The translations under genes were made by a program, and so were the position numbers. Positions 8,201 through 15,446 of a DNA stretch of 52,349 nt are shown piece by piece. A model generated the notes under the pieces. It made no database searches and had not been told where the DNA came from. It saw only the letters and a list, made by a program, of their open reading frames with translations. Location of the stretch: contig NZ_CAMLGT010000003.1 in NCBI RefSeq assembly GCF_946479605.1, forward strand, positions 1 to 52,349, written 5' to 3'. Each line of letters starts with the position of its first letter. Position 1 is the first letter of the stretch. The stretch is from an uncultured Lacibacter sp. GTDB lineage: Bacteria; Bacteroidota; Bacteroidia; Chitinophagales; Chitinophagaceae.

Positions 8201-10164
8201 TTAACGCCCTCCGGTATAAGTTTTTTAAATTCCACTTTTATTATTGACATATAAGCAAATGGAGATGAACTGATCATCATTTTTTTTATTTTCTTTCCAT
8301 CCGGTAAAGATCCGGTAAAGAATTTTTTTGCATCAGCTACGTTCTCAATATAATGCGATATTAAAACAGGGTTGTGTAACGTTGTTATTACCAAACGATG
8401 CGACAACTGGCGGCCATCCTCCAAAACAAAATGAATCGTTACCTGTGGTGGTTGAAACATAAACCTTGCAATGCTTCCTCCATTACTGTACTTTATATCA
8501 AAAGTCGCATACAATGGCTCACCCGTTTCAGGAATAGCATAAAATTGATTCAACTGAACATGTTGCCCACCTTGATGAACTGTATCTATCTTCTTTACAT
8601 TTGCTGACCTTTTGAAAAGTAATTTATTATCAAATGAATCAATTACTGTATATCGCCGGAGAATTGCTGTTTTGGTTGCTGGCTCATCAAAAAAGTGATA
8701 CCTGTCATCAATTGTTTCCTGGTGATAGATCAAATATTGTGGTGCAGAAGATGAAATATACTTCTGGCAGTTCAGATCATCAAGATATTTGTCATAAGCC
8801 GCATAGCCTTGCACAACAGGTCTTGGCGAATAGTTGAGATCATTAAAGTATGCTATGGATATTTCCGAAGACACAATATCCACTGTTTCGCCCCCAATTT
8901 TCTCACGAACAGCTTTAGGCAGGAAATAAGCGTTGTCTTTCCCCGGTTGTAATTGTATTCCATTAGGATTTGCATCAAGTGTTTTCCTGTATATCTCTTT
9001 CAGCTTATTCCATGCAAATGAATAATTGAAATTACCGGAACGAATAAGCATCACATTTATGCCAACACATGCGGGTAAAAATGCGGCTATCAGCATTACA
9101 CTTACATTCCTTCTGATATTGATAATTTTCCAGGAAGTAAAACAAACGAACAAGCCTAATATAAAAAGAGGTAAAGGAGGATACAAATATGTTAAACCTC
9201 CATGCCGAACAAAAGCGAACTTGAATGAGATAAACAGGAAAAACAAACAAAAGAAGGTAGTAAGAAATGTCAATGGATCAGTTGTTATTTTCTTTCTATT
9301 ACTCCATAAAATAAAAACAAGTGGTGCTGTTAGAATTACTACCAGGATAATAATAAATACACTGATTGTGAAATCCGTAACTCCTGGAATAAGACGAATA
9401 TATCCAGCCAATATATTCTCCCTGAAAAGGGGTTGAAACATTGCATCGTTATACGCATTTGCAAGGTGCCAGCCCGATTGAATATACTTTACTATATCAA
9501 CGTTGTAGATAACTGTCATTAAATACACAAGCACAGCCTGCAGTAAAATAACCGGTATTATTTTTTTACCTACGCTTGATAAAGAAGAAAATACTAATAC
9601 AATAAAATAATACATACCAAATATTACTGCAAGCGGTATGAAATAGTTTAGCTTGATAAACATATTGATTACCCCGGCAAAGACAGCGATCAACAAGTTT
9701 ATACTACTACTATGCTTGATGCTGTATAGCAAATGAAAGATAACAACGTACATTACTGTTGTAGTAGCTTCAATGCGTACAACATAAAAAAACATTACCG
9801 CAATTATTAACCCACAGAAAAGTTCAGCCTTTTTAGACAAGCCGCTTAACAGAATAAAGTAACGTGCAATAAAAAGTATGTTTATCCATACAAACAATGA
9901 AAACAGGACGATATGCCATTGCGGTACAAATGCAGAGATTCTTGTATATAAATACCCTAAAGGGCCGAATGTAAAAACATATTCATCGCCCCAACGCAGA
10001 TTTTCTTTTAGTGCAAGATTAATACTGATGCGCCATGAAGGACCTAAGCCCTGTGCCGGGTACTCAAGCAGATTTAATGGAAGCGATAAAAAAAGGAAGA
10101 CTAAAAATAGAAATTGTTGGTAGCGATTTCCAGGCAATAAAAAATGTAGTATTTTTTTGATCAT
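8197..10164 (-). CDS. Large polytopic membrane protein, GT-C-like topology
   Basis: 655 residues. About ten hydrophobic helices fill residues 10-385 and a soluble C-terminal domain of roughly 260 residues follows. The first periplasmic loop contains the block LRWGDEYVFTFGPLGYLYTRI. This arrangement (many helices plus an acidic/aromatic first loop and a large C-terminal periplasmic domain) resembles GT-C lipid-linked-sugar glycosyltransferases, but I see no diagnostic motif and do not assign an activity. The gene has a good two-part promoter at 10247-10277 and a leader of about 75 nt. Its stop codon overlaps the start of the small secreted-protein gene downstream (ATGA). Confidence 0.7.
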   Translation of the reverse strand: MIKKILHFLLPGNRYQQFLFLVFLFLSLPLNLLEYPAQGLGPSWRISINLALKENLRWGDEYVFTFGPLGYLYTRISAFVPQWHIVLFSLFVWINILFIARYFILLSGLSKKAELFCGLIIAVMFFYVVRIEATTTVMYVVIFHLLYSIKHSSSINLLIAVFAGVINMFIKLNYFIPLAVIFGMYYFIVLVFSSLSSVGKKIIPVILLQAVLVYLMTVIYNVDIVKYIQSGWHLANAYNDAMFQPLFRENILAGYIRLIPGVTDFTISVFIIILVVILTAPLVFILWSNRKKITTDPLTFLTTFFCLFFLFISFKFAFVRHGGLTYLYPPLPLFILGLFVCFTSWKIINIRRNVSVMLIAAFLPACVGINVMLIRSGNFNYSFAWNKLKEIYRKTLDANPNGIQLQPGKDNAYFLPKAVREKIGGETVDIVSSEISIAYFNDLNYSPRPVVQGYAAYDKYLDDLNCQKYISSSAPQYLIYHQETIDDRYHFFDEPATKTAILRRYTVIDSFDNKLLFKRSANVKKIDTVHQGGQHVQLNQFYAIPETGEPLYATFDIKYSNGGSIARFMFQPPQVTIHFVLEDGRQLSHRLVITTLHNPVLISHYIENVADAKKFFTGSLPDGKKIKKMMISSSPFAYMSIIKVEFKKLIPEGVK

Positions 10165-10246
10165 CAGAAATTCTTCTATCCCAACTTTTATAATAGTTAA
10201 ATAATGTAACGGCTTTTACGATAACTTCTTTGTTTAAACACACTAA

Positions 10247-10277
10247 CAAATGTACTTATCCAAAAGATTACAACAAA
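10247..10277 (-). promoter_or_regulatory. Two-part Bacteroidota promoter for the 655-residue membrane protein
   Basis: On the minus strand there is a TTTG -33 element (10274-10277), a 19-bp spacer and TACATTTG (10247-10254). This matches the phylum consensus spacing. Confidence 0.6.
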
Positions 10278-10299
10278 CAAGAATGTTAAACCATCCCCT

Positions 10300-10307
10300 T
10301 ACCTTTG
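10300..10307 (+). promoter_or_regulatory. Promoter -7 box of the small membrane protein gene
   Basis: TACCTTTG, 21 nt before the ATG at 10329. It is divergent from, and about 23 bp beyond, the leftward promoter. Confidence 0.5.
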
Positions 10308-10328
10308 CTACAAACTAACTCTTAGCAA

Positions 10329-10649
10329 ATGAAGCATAAAACTTTACGGGTATGGTTATCCGGTTTACTATTTTTTGCAGCATTTGCTTTTTTCGCTCTC
10401 TTGTTTGTACTTAATCTTGATAAGAACGAACGTTTCTTCCTGATTGTTCAATCGCTGCTGTTTGTATTTCTTGCCTCAGCAAATTATACCGACAGAAAAA
10501 AAGCACTTCTGGGACAACGAAGAACACACATGATCATTCTCATCGTCTTAGCCGTTGTACTTTCTATTAATGGTTATATGCTTTTTTCTAAAGGGCATGC
10601 AGTATCGGTTTTTTCAAACCTGTCTCATTATTTTGAACCGTCAGCTTAA
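10329..10649 (+). CDS. Small integral membrane protein of unknown function
   Basis: 106 residues, not recognised. Three hydrophobic segments are visible: near residues 7-28 (VWLSGLLFFAAFAFFALLFV), 36-52 and 70-88. A basic loop between the second and third (NYTDRKKALLGQRR) suggests a cytoplasmic connection. It has a clear promoter box of its own and ends 5 nt before the convergent KAS III gene. No conserved catalytic residues can be seen. Confidence 0.65.
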   Translation: MKHKTLRVWLSGLLFFAAFAFFALLFVLNLDKNERFFLIVQSLLFVFLASANYTDRKKALLGQRRTHMIILIVLAVVLSINGYMLFSKGHAVSVFSNLSHYFEPSA

Positions 10650-10654
10650 CGTTG

Positions 10655-11701
10655 TCACCACTTTAGTAGAGCGCTGGCCCATGTAAAACCACTGCCAAAT
10701 GCTGCCAGGCAAACAAGATCTCCTTCTTTTATCATCCCGCTTTCCCATGCTTCGCACAAAGCAATAGGTACAGATGCTGCAGTTGTGTTACCGTATTTCT
10801 GAATATTGTTGAACACCTGATCATCACGTAGCTTCAGTTTTTGCTGCACAAACTGAGCAATCCGCAAATTTGCCTGGTGTGGTATCAAAAGTTTCAAATC
10901 GGCAGGTTGATAACCGTTTGCAGTAAGCGCTTCCATGATCACTTCCGGAAATTTCACTACCGCTGTTTTAAATACTGCAGGACCATCCATGTTTGGAAAG
11001 TTTTCTGCATTTTCAACCATTGCATGACTCATAAACATATCACCTATTTCTGCCTCATTGAATGTAGCCGATTGATCTCGCCAATGATTGGCATGTGTAC
11101 CGGGGTTGAACATGGCAAGTATTTCCGCATCTGTTCCATCGCTGTGTAAGTGAGTACTTAAAATACCACGGTTCTGATCATTTGTTGGTTGCAATACAAC
11201 GGCACCTGCACCATCACCAAAGATCACACTTACATTTCGTCCTCTTGTTGTAAAGTCAAGGCCGAAGGAATGTTTCTCAGCACCTACTACAAGAATATTC
11301 TTGTACATCCCTGATTTAATGAACTGATCGGCTACTGAAACAGCATAAACAAAACCGCTGCATTGATTACGAACATCCAAGGCTCCAACCTGCTTCATCT
11401 TCATAGCTCGTTGAAGTAATACACCACATCCCGGGAAATAATAATCAGGACTAAGTGTTGCAAAAACAATGAAATCAATATCATTTACGGTTATGCCTGC
11501 CCGCTCTATGGCAATTTTTGCAGCTTCCACACCCATGGTTGTTGTGGTTTCCTGTGTGCGGTGTGCATAGCGACGTTCTTTTATACCGGTACGTTCCTGT
11601 ATCCATTCATCACTTGTGTCCATGTACTTTGTAAGATCATTATTGGTTACAACATTGGATGGCACATACATTCCAATACCTGCAATTTTACTGCGAACCA
11701 T
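10655..11701 (-). CDS. fabH: Beta-ketoacyl-ACP synthase III (FabH-like)
   Basis: 348 residues, the usual length. N-terminal thiolase half with TSDEWIQERTGI, the active-site cysteine C114 in RNQCSGF, and the C-terminal half with IPHQANLRI (catalytic His) and KYGNTTAAS (catalytic Asn), completing the Cys-His-Asn triad. KAS III condenses acetyl-CoA or branched acyl-CoA with malonyl-ACP to start fatty acid synthesis. Because it stands apart from plsX, fabD and acpP, it could be a secondary KAS III used for specialised lipids or flexirubin-type products; that cannot be decided here. A near-match -7 box (one mismatch) lies about 25 nt upstream of the ATG. Confidence 0.88.
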   Translation of the reverse strand: MVRSKIAGIGMYVPSNVVTNNDLTKYMDTSDEWIQERTGIKERRYAHRTQETTTTMGVEAAKIAIERAGITVNDIDFIVFATLSPDYYFPGCGVLLQRAMKMKQVGALDVRNQCSGFVYAVSVADQFIKSGMYKNILVVGAEKHSFGLDFTTRGRNVSVIFGDGAGAVVLQPTNDQNRGILSTHLHSDGTDAEILAMFNPGTHANHWRDQSATFNEAEIGDMFMSHAMVENAENFPNMDGPAVFKTAVVKFPEVIMEALTANGYQPADLKLLIPHQANLRIAQFVQQKLKLRDDQVFNNIQKYGNTTAASVPIALCEAWESGMIKEGDLVCLAAFGSGFTWASALLKW

Positions 11702-11785
11702 ACGGCAATCAATTTTAAAAGTAAGTTAGCAAATAGAATGGATATGAAACTGTTTCAATCTAAACTGTTACATTAGTGCATGAAA

Positions 11786-11804
11786 AAAGGGGCAATGCCC
11801 CTTT
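11786..11804 (-). terminator. Intrinsic terminator after the 2-oxoacid oxidoreductase beta gene
   Basis: Perfect stem AAAGGGGC/GCCCCTTT with a 3-nt loop, followed on the minus strand by six T residues, 23 bp past the stop codon. Confidence 0.8.
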
Positions 11805-11826
11805 CTCTATTTTATTGAAACGATAG

Positions 11827-12858
11827 TTAAAGAATTTCCCAAACCTCATTTCCACGAAGAAGCTTATCGAGATTGCCTACACCTTTTGTTCCAATTGCTT
11901 CATCAATTTGAAGTTGCAGCACATCTTCGTAGCACGCACGGTCGGTTTCATAAAACACACCAAACGGACGTGGTAAGTGGCCTGCAATACGAGGGTCATC
12001 AAACATGCGTACCAATATCTGTGCCTTATAAAAATCTTTTTCATTGTGTATCCACAGGTCATCTTTACTGAACCCTTCATCAAGGTCTACAATGATCGGG
12101 CTAAAACCATCAAGCTTGATGCCTTTATTTTTTGCAGCACCAAACACCAATGGTTCGCCATGTGTAAGGAACAATGTTTCATCCTGCTTGCTTGATTTCT
12201 CAGTAAACACTTCAAAAGCGCCATCGTTAAAGATGTTACAGTTTTGATAGATCTCTAAGAACGAAGCACCTTTATGTTGCTGGCTGCGTATCAATATTTC
12301 CTGCAGGTGTTTTGGATCACGATCCATACTGCGTGCAATAAATGTTGCATCAGCCCCCATTGCTAATGCCAATGGATTGAATGGATGATCGATACTTCCT
12401 AAAGGAGAGCTTTTTGTTACTTTCTTTTCTTCTGATGTGGGCGAATACTGTCCTTTTGTTAAACCATAGATCTGGTTGTTGAACAGTAAGATGTTTACAT
12501 CAAAATTACGGCGTAGTAAATGAATGGTATGGTTACCACCAATACTCAAGCTATCACCATCACCCGTAACGATCCATACACTTAAGTCAGGACGGGCAGC
12601 TTTTAATCCACTGGCAACAGCTGTTGCACGGCCATGGATAGAATGCATCCCGTATGTATTCATATAATAAGGGAAACGGCTGCTGCAGCCAATACCACTT
12701 ACAATAACAATATTCTCTTTAGGAATGCCGAGTGTTGGCATTACTTTTTGTACCTGTGCTAAAATGGAATAATCACCACAACCCGGACACCAGCGAACTT
12801 CCTGGTCGGTTGCAAAATCCTTAGCTGTAAGAGCAGGGGCGGTTGTAATATCACTCAT
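11827..12858 (-). CDS. korB: 2-oxoacid:ferredoxin oxidoreductase, beta (TPP-binding) subunit
   Basis: 343 residues from ATG 12858, placed just after a perfect -7 box; the open frame extends 12 codons upstream across that box. WCPGCGDYSIL near residue 22, GIGCSSRFPYYM, the TPP/Mg motif GDGDSLSIGGNH and NNQIYGLTKGQYSPTS are all hallmarks of the 2-oxoglutarate/pyruvate:ferredoxin oxidoreductase beta chain. The enzyme decarboxylates a 2-oxoacid to acyl-CoA and reduces ferredoxin. The alpha subunit is usually the adjacent upstream gene but is not here: upstream is an AhpD-like gene. The partner must lie elsewhere. The substrate (2-oxoglutarate as opposed to pyruvate or branched-chain) is inferred from overall resemblance only. 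Confidence 0.88.
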   Translation of the reverse strand: MSDITTAPALTAKDFATDQEVRWCPGCGDYSILAQVQKVMPTLGIPKENIVIVSGIGCSSRFPYYMNTYGMHSIHGRATAVASGLKAARPDLSVWIVTGDGDSLSIGGNHTIHLLRRNFDVNILLFNNQIYGLTKGQYSPTSEEKKVTKSSPLGSIDHPFNPLALAMGADATFIARSMDRDPKHLQEILIRSQQHKGASFLEIYQNCNIFNDGAFEVFTEKSSKQDETLFLTHGEPLVFGAAKNKGIKLDGFSPIIVDLDEGFSKDDLWIHNEKDFYKAQILVRMFDDPRIAGHLPRPFGVFYETDRACYEDVLQLQIDEAIGTKGVGNLDKLLRGNEVWEIL

Positions 12859-12873
12859 AGAATTGTATTGCTT

Positions 12874-12881
12874 CAAATTTA
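12874..12881 (-). promoter_or_regulatory. Promoter -7 box of korB
   Basis: Minus strand TAAATTTG, a full match, 15 nt upstream of the ATG at 12858. It supports the shorter start. Confidence 0.55.
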
Positions 12882-12917
12882 CGCAGAAATTCAACTGCGC
12901 CGCATTTTATAACACTG

Positions 12918-13268
12918 TTATTGGTCATTTCCGGTTAATTCTTCCCAATATTCTGCTGCCCGCCTTGTGTGCGGAATCACAATTGTGCCACCAACAATGT
13001 TTGCTACTGCAAAAATTTCATACATCTGAGCGGTGGTTATTCCTTCCTCATGGCATTTGCCAAGATGATATTTAATACAGTCATCGCAACGGAGCACCAT
13101 GCTGGCTACAAGCCCCAGCATTTCTTTGGTTTGCGTTGAAAGTGCTCCTTCGGCATAGGTGTTGGTATCAAGGTTCCATAGCCGTTTGATCACGAGGTTG
13201 TCTTTGCTGAGAATGACCCCATTCATTTTTGTGCGGTAGTCATTAAACTCCTTTACAAGATTGCCCAT
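12918..13268 (-). CDS. Carboxymuconolactone decarboxylase / AhpD-like protein
   Basis: 116 residues from ATG 13268. The helical AhpD fold is recognised by the block VLRCDDCIKYHLGKCHEEG, which carries a C-x2-C pair and the nearby His of peroxidatic AhpD-type proteins, then VANIVGGTIVIPHTRRA. Such proteins act as thiol peroxidase partners; the true carboxymuconolactone decarboxylase activity is unlikely. The frame is open far upstream, but that would cross the terminator of the RRM gene, and a promoter box (13282-13289) lies just ahead of 13268, so this start is firm. The preceding and following genes have their own signals, so it is monocistronic or continues weakly into korB. Confidence 0.82.
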   Translation of the reverse strand: MGNLVKEFNDYRTKMNGVILSKDNLVIKRLWNLDTNTYAEGALSTQTKEMLGLVASMVLRCDDCIKYHLGKCHEEGITTAQMYEIFAVANIVGGTIVIPHTRRAAEYWEELTGNDQ

Positions 13269-13281
13269 AACTTTTTTTTGG

Positions 13282-13314
13282 CAAAGGTATTTGTAAACCT
13301 CCCCAAAAAACAAA
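13282..13314 (-). promoter_or_regulatory. Promoter of the AhpD-like gene
   Basis: Minus strand TACCTTTG at 13282-13289, a full match, with a possible TTTG -33 element at 13311-13314 (21-bp spacer). The -33 overlaps the foot of the preceding terminator. The box ends 13 nt before the ATG. Confidence 0.55.
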
Positions 13315-13335
13315 ACCCCGCCTGAGGCGGGGTTT
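13313..13335 (-). terminator. Intrinsic terminator of the RRM protein gene
   Basis: A 10-bp perfect stem AAACCCCGCC/GGCGGGGTTT with a 3-nt loop, then a T-rich run on the minus strand, 21 bp past the stop. Confidence 0.85.
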
Positions 13336-13356
13336 GCTATTGGTATTAAAACCAGA

Positions 13357-13665
13357 TTAGTAACGGTTGTTGCTGTAGCTTCTGTTACCAGAGAAAGAAC
13401 GACGGTCGTTGTTGCTGCGTTCTTCACGTGGTTTAGCTTCTGTTACTTTAATGGCACGGCCTTCTACCATACCACCATCGAGTTCGCTGATAGCAGTTTT
13501 TGCTGCTGCATCATCGCTCATTTCTACAAATCCAAAACCACGGCTACGGCCAGTGAATTTGTCGTTGATCACTTTTGCGCTGGTTACTTCACCATAGCTT
13601 TCAAAAAAACCTCTTAAGTCGTCATCAGTTACGTTGAAACTTAAGTTAGAAACATAAATGTTCAT
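13357..13665 (-). CDS. Single-RRM RNA-binding protein
   Basis: 102 residues. One RNA recognition motif spans residues 1-78, with RNP2 IYVSNL and RNP1 RGFGFVEM carrying the aromatic RNA-stacking residues. A short Arg/Ser/Asn/Tyr-rich tail follows (NNDRRSFSGNRSYSNNRY). Bacterial proteins of this size resemble cyanobacterial and Bacteroidota RNA-binding proteins, often cold-inducible or highly expressed. The strong terminator and a long predicted leader of about 130 nt (promoter box at 13799-13806) fit post-transcriptional control, though no thermosensor is demonstrated. Confidence 0.92.
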   Translation of the reverse strand: MNIYVSNLSFNVTDDDLRGFFESYGEVTSAKVINDKFTGRSRGFGFVEMSDDAAAKTAISELDGGMVEGRAIKVTEAKPREERSNNDRRSFSGNRSYSNNRY

Positions 13666-13798
13666 GTTTGTTAATTAAACATTGATTAAATAAAGTCTGA
13701 GAAAATACGGGCGTAAAAAATGACTAACTATTAGCAGATTGTGCGTAGCAGATAATACGATTCACTTACAAAACACTGTATAACTCAAAATAACGCCG

Positions 13799-13806
13799 CA
13801 AAGATA
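13799..13806 (-). promoter_or_regulatory. Promoter -7 box of the RRM protein gene
   Basis: Minus strand TATCTTTG, a full TAnnTTTG match. It would give a leader of about 130 nt. Confidence 0.45.
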
Positions 13807-14013
13807 GGGGTATATACCGGGTCAGCCATCGTAATTCTCCGTTAAATGTCCATTATCAAAAAAAATTTCAAATTTTTTTTTGCCTACATAATCCTGATTA
13901 ATGCATTAATCCACAATTGCTTAACTGCAGTTAATACTAATCCCGAATCGTAAATTAACGATACTCTTAAAGAAAAATACTGTAAAATGTTAGGATAATT
14001 TAAAACTACTCTA

Positions 14014-14021
14014 TATTTTTG
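14014..14021 (+). promoter_or_regulatory. Promoter -7 box of the T9SS cargo gene
   Basis: TATTTTTG, a full match in an AT-rich region, about 115 nt before the ATG at 14137. No clear -33 element. Confidence 0.4.
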
Positions 14022-14136
14022 TTAAGCATTTACCCTTAGAGAACGATACATACATATCTAAATAGCTAATTCTCAGCTGTTTTTTTACCATCGCACTTTA
14101 TAGGGTATTTACTAGAAAACTAAACGTACCCGTACC

Positions 14137-15321
14137 ATGAAACAAAATTTTACCCCCGTAATTTGTGCAATTGTTATTGCCCTTTCTTTCCTCTCAAACA
14201 GTGTTAACGCTCAATCTTTATTAATTGGCAACTATCCTGCCTCTTCTGAAGATTTACTCGGTATCCGTTACCGTAAATTAAGCGCCACCAGTAGCAACCA
14301 AAGCGATGCCGTATTTACCGGTATACCTAACCTTGATAACAACAGCAGCAACCGTGCTGATGCAAGTTTTAGCTATGGGACTGGCGGCAGCTTCCAGTTT
14401 ACCATTACTTACAACAACTCAACAAACAGCTTTACAACTTCAACAACAGCTGCAAGTAACACAGCCTCTACATCATTAACGAATGTATCCGGCAACTTAA
14501 GCAGCATTGGTAAAGTTGCTTCTGCCAACAGCATTGACCTGATGAAGCTTGCTGTTAAAACACACAATAACAACTCAATTACTGTATCGAACCTTACTAT
14601 TGATGGTATGCCTGTAAGCGGAAGCTATGGCCGCAGTAATTCAATGGGAACATCAAACTGGTATATTGTTTCATCATTATTAAATGGTGGTTTCACCGTA
14701 ACAGGAACAATAACTGTTACTGGTAATATGAACCCTGGTAATGAAGCCCAGCTGATTGAATTCAGCTTTGGCAAATCATCTTCTGCTCCCGGTCCTCTTC
14801 CTGTAGTTTGGGGTGGTTTTGCAGGTAAGCGTGTAAACAGTTCAGCTGTTGCTTTACAGTGGAGAACAATGCAGGAGTTGAATGCTTCTCATTACAATGT
14901 TCAACGTTCAGAAGATGGTATTCGTTTCCGCACAATTGGTATGGTAATGGCACAAGGCAACACCTCTTCAGTATCAGACTACAACTTTGATGATAAATCT
15001 GCAACTGGTAACATGTACTACTACCGCTTAGAACAGGTTGATCTCGATGGCAGCATCAACTACTCTTCAATCATCAAACAAGGTAACGGTGGCAAAAAGA
15101 CATTGGTTGGAGGCTTAGGCAGCAACAAGATTCTTGTTCAGTTCTTCAGCAACGATAACCGTAACATCCGCATCGTAAATAACAGCGGTATTATTGTGAA
15201 ACAACAAACAAGTTCTAATCAACAGGAAACTTTCGATGTAAATAATTTACCTGCAGGTGTTTATGCTTTACAAATCATTAACAGCGATGGCACTTCTGAA
15301 GTACACCGCTTTACCAAATAA
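14137..15321 (+). CDS. Secreted protein with type IX secretion (type A) sorting domain
   Basis: 394 residues. The signal peptide ends at NSVNA-QS (about residue 25). The mature N-terminal half (about 26-215) is rich in Ser, Thr and Asn and not recognised. Residues around 225-310 form a fibronectin/Ig-like module common before T9SS domains (LQWRTMQELNASHYNVQRS and a tyrosine-rich YYYRLEQVDLDG). The last 75 residues form a Por-secretion-tail type A domain ending GVYALQIINSDG-x-EVHRFTK. Such proteins cross the outer membrane by the type IX system and are usually surface-anchored. It is monocistronic with its own terminator. The function of the N-terminal domain is unknown. Confidence 0.85.
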   Translation: MKQNFTPVICAIVIALSFLSNSVNAQSLLIGNYPASSEDLLGIRYRKLSATSSNQSDAVFTGIPNLDNNSSNRADASFSYGTGGSFQFTITYNNSTNSFTTSTTAASNTASTSLTNVSGNLSSIGKVASANSIDLMKLAVKTHNNNSITVSNLTIDGMPVSGSYGRSNSMGTSNWYIVSSLLNGGFTVTGTITVTGNMNPGNEAQLIEFSFGKSSSAPGPLPVVWGGFAGKRVNSSAVALQWRTMQELNASHYNVQRSEDGIRFRTIGMVMAQGNTSSVSDYNFDDKSATGNMYYYRLEQVDLDGSINYSSIIKQGNGGKKTLVGGLGSNKILVQFFSNDNRNIRIVNNSGIIVKQQTSSNQQETFDVNNLPAGVYALQIINSDGTSEVHRFTK

Positions 15322-15395
15322 TTTTCTGGTTCTCAAATGGTACGGATCTGAGGACAGTGGTTTCTACTGCAGTCCGACAAAGATCTAAAAATAAT

Positions 15396-15421
15396 AAGCC
15401 CCGCAGTAAAATGCGGGGCTT
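15396..15421. terminator. Bidirectional intrinsic terminator
   Basis: A 10-bp stem AAGCCCCGCA/TGCGGGGCTT with a 6-nt loop, between the convergent T9SS cargo and ABC-F genes, with T-rich sequence on both sides. Confidence 0.85.
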
Positions 15422-15446
15422 TTATCATTTCGTGAAACAAAATTTA

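Larger units (their letters stand above)
13666..14136. other. Intergenic region between the RRM gene and the T9SS cargo gene
   Basis: 471 bp without a gene. It holds the leftward promoter box for the RRM gene, an AT-rich stretch with homopolymer A and T runs near 13857-13880, and the rightward promoter box of the T9SS cargo gene. The first 130 bp probably form the RRM mRNA leader. No ORF of coding character or RNA gene was recognised. Confidence 0.6.

Noticed and set aside
12918..13427. Long form of the AhpD-like gene, with 53 extra N-terminal residues.
   Set aside because: The extra part crosses the terminator of the RRM gene and the AhpD-like promoter box, and matches no domain. Start set at 13268.
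13857..13880. A- and T-run region as a replication origin or slippery site.
   Set aside because: No DnaA-box cluster and no gene typical of an origin nearby; simple AT-rich promoter spacer.
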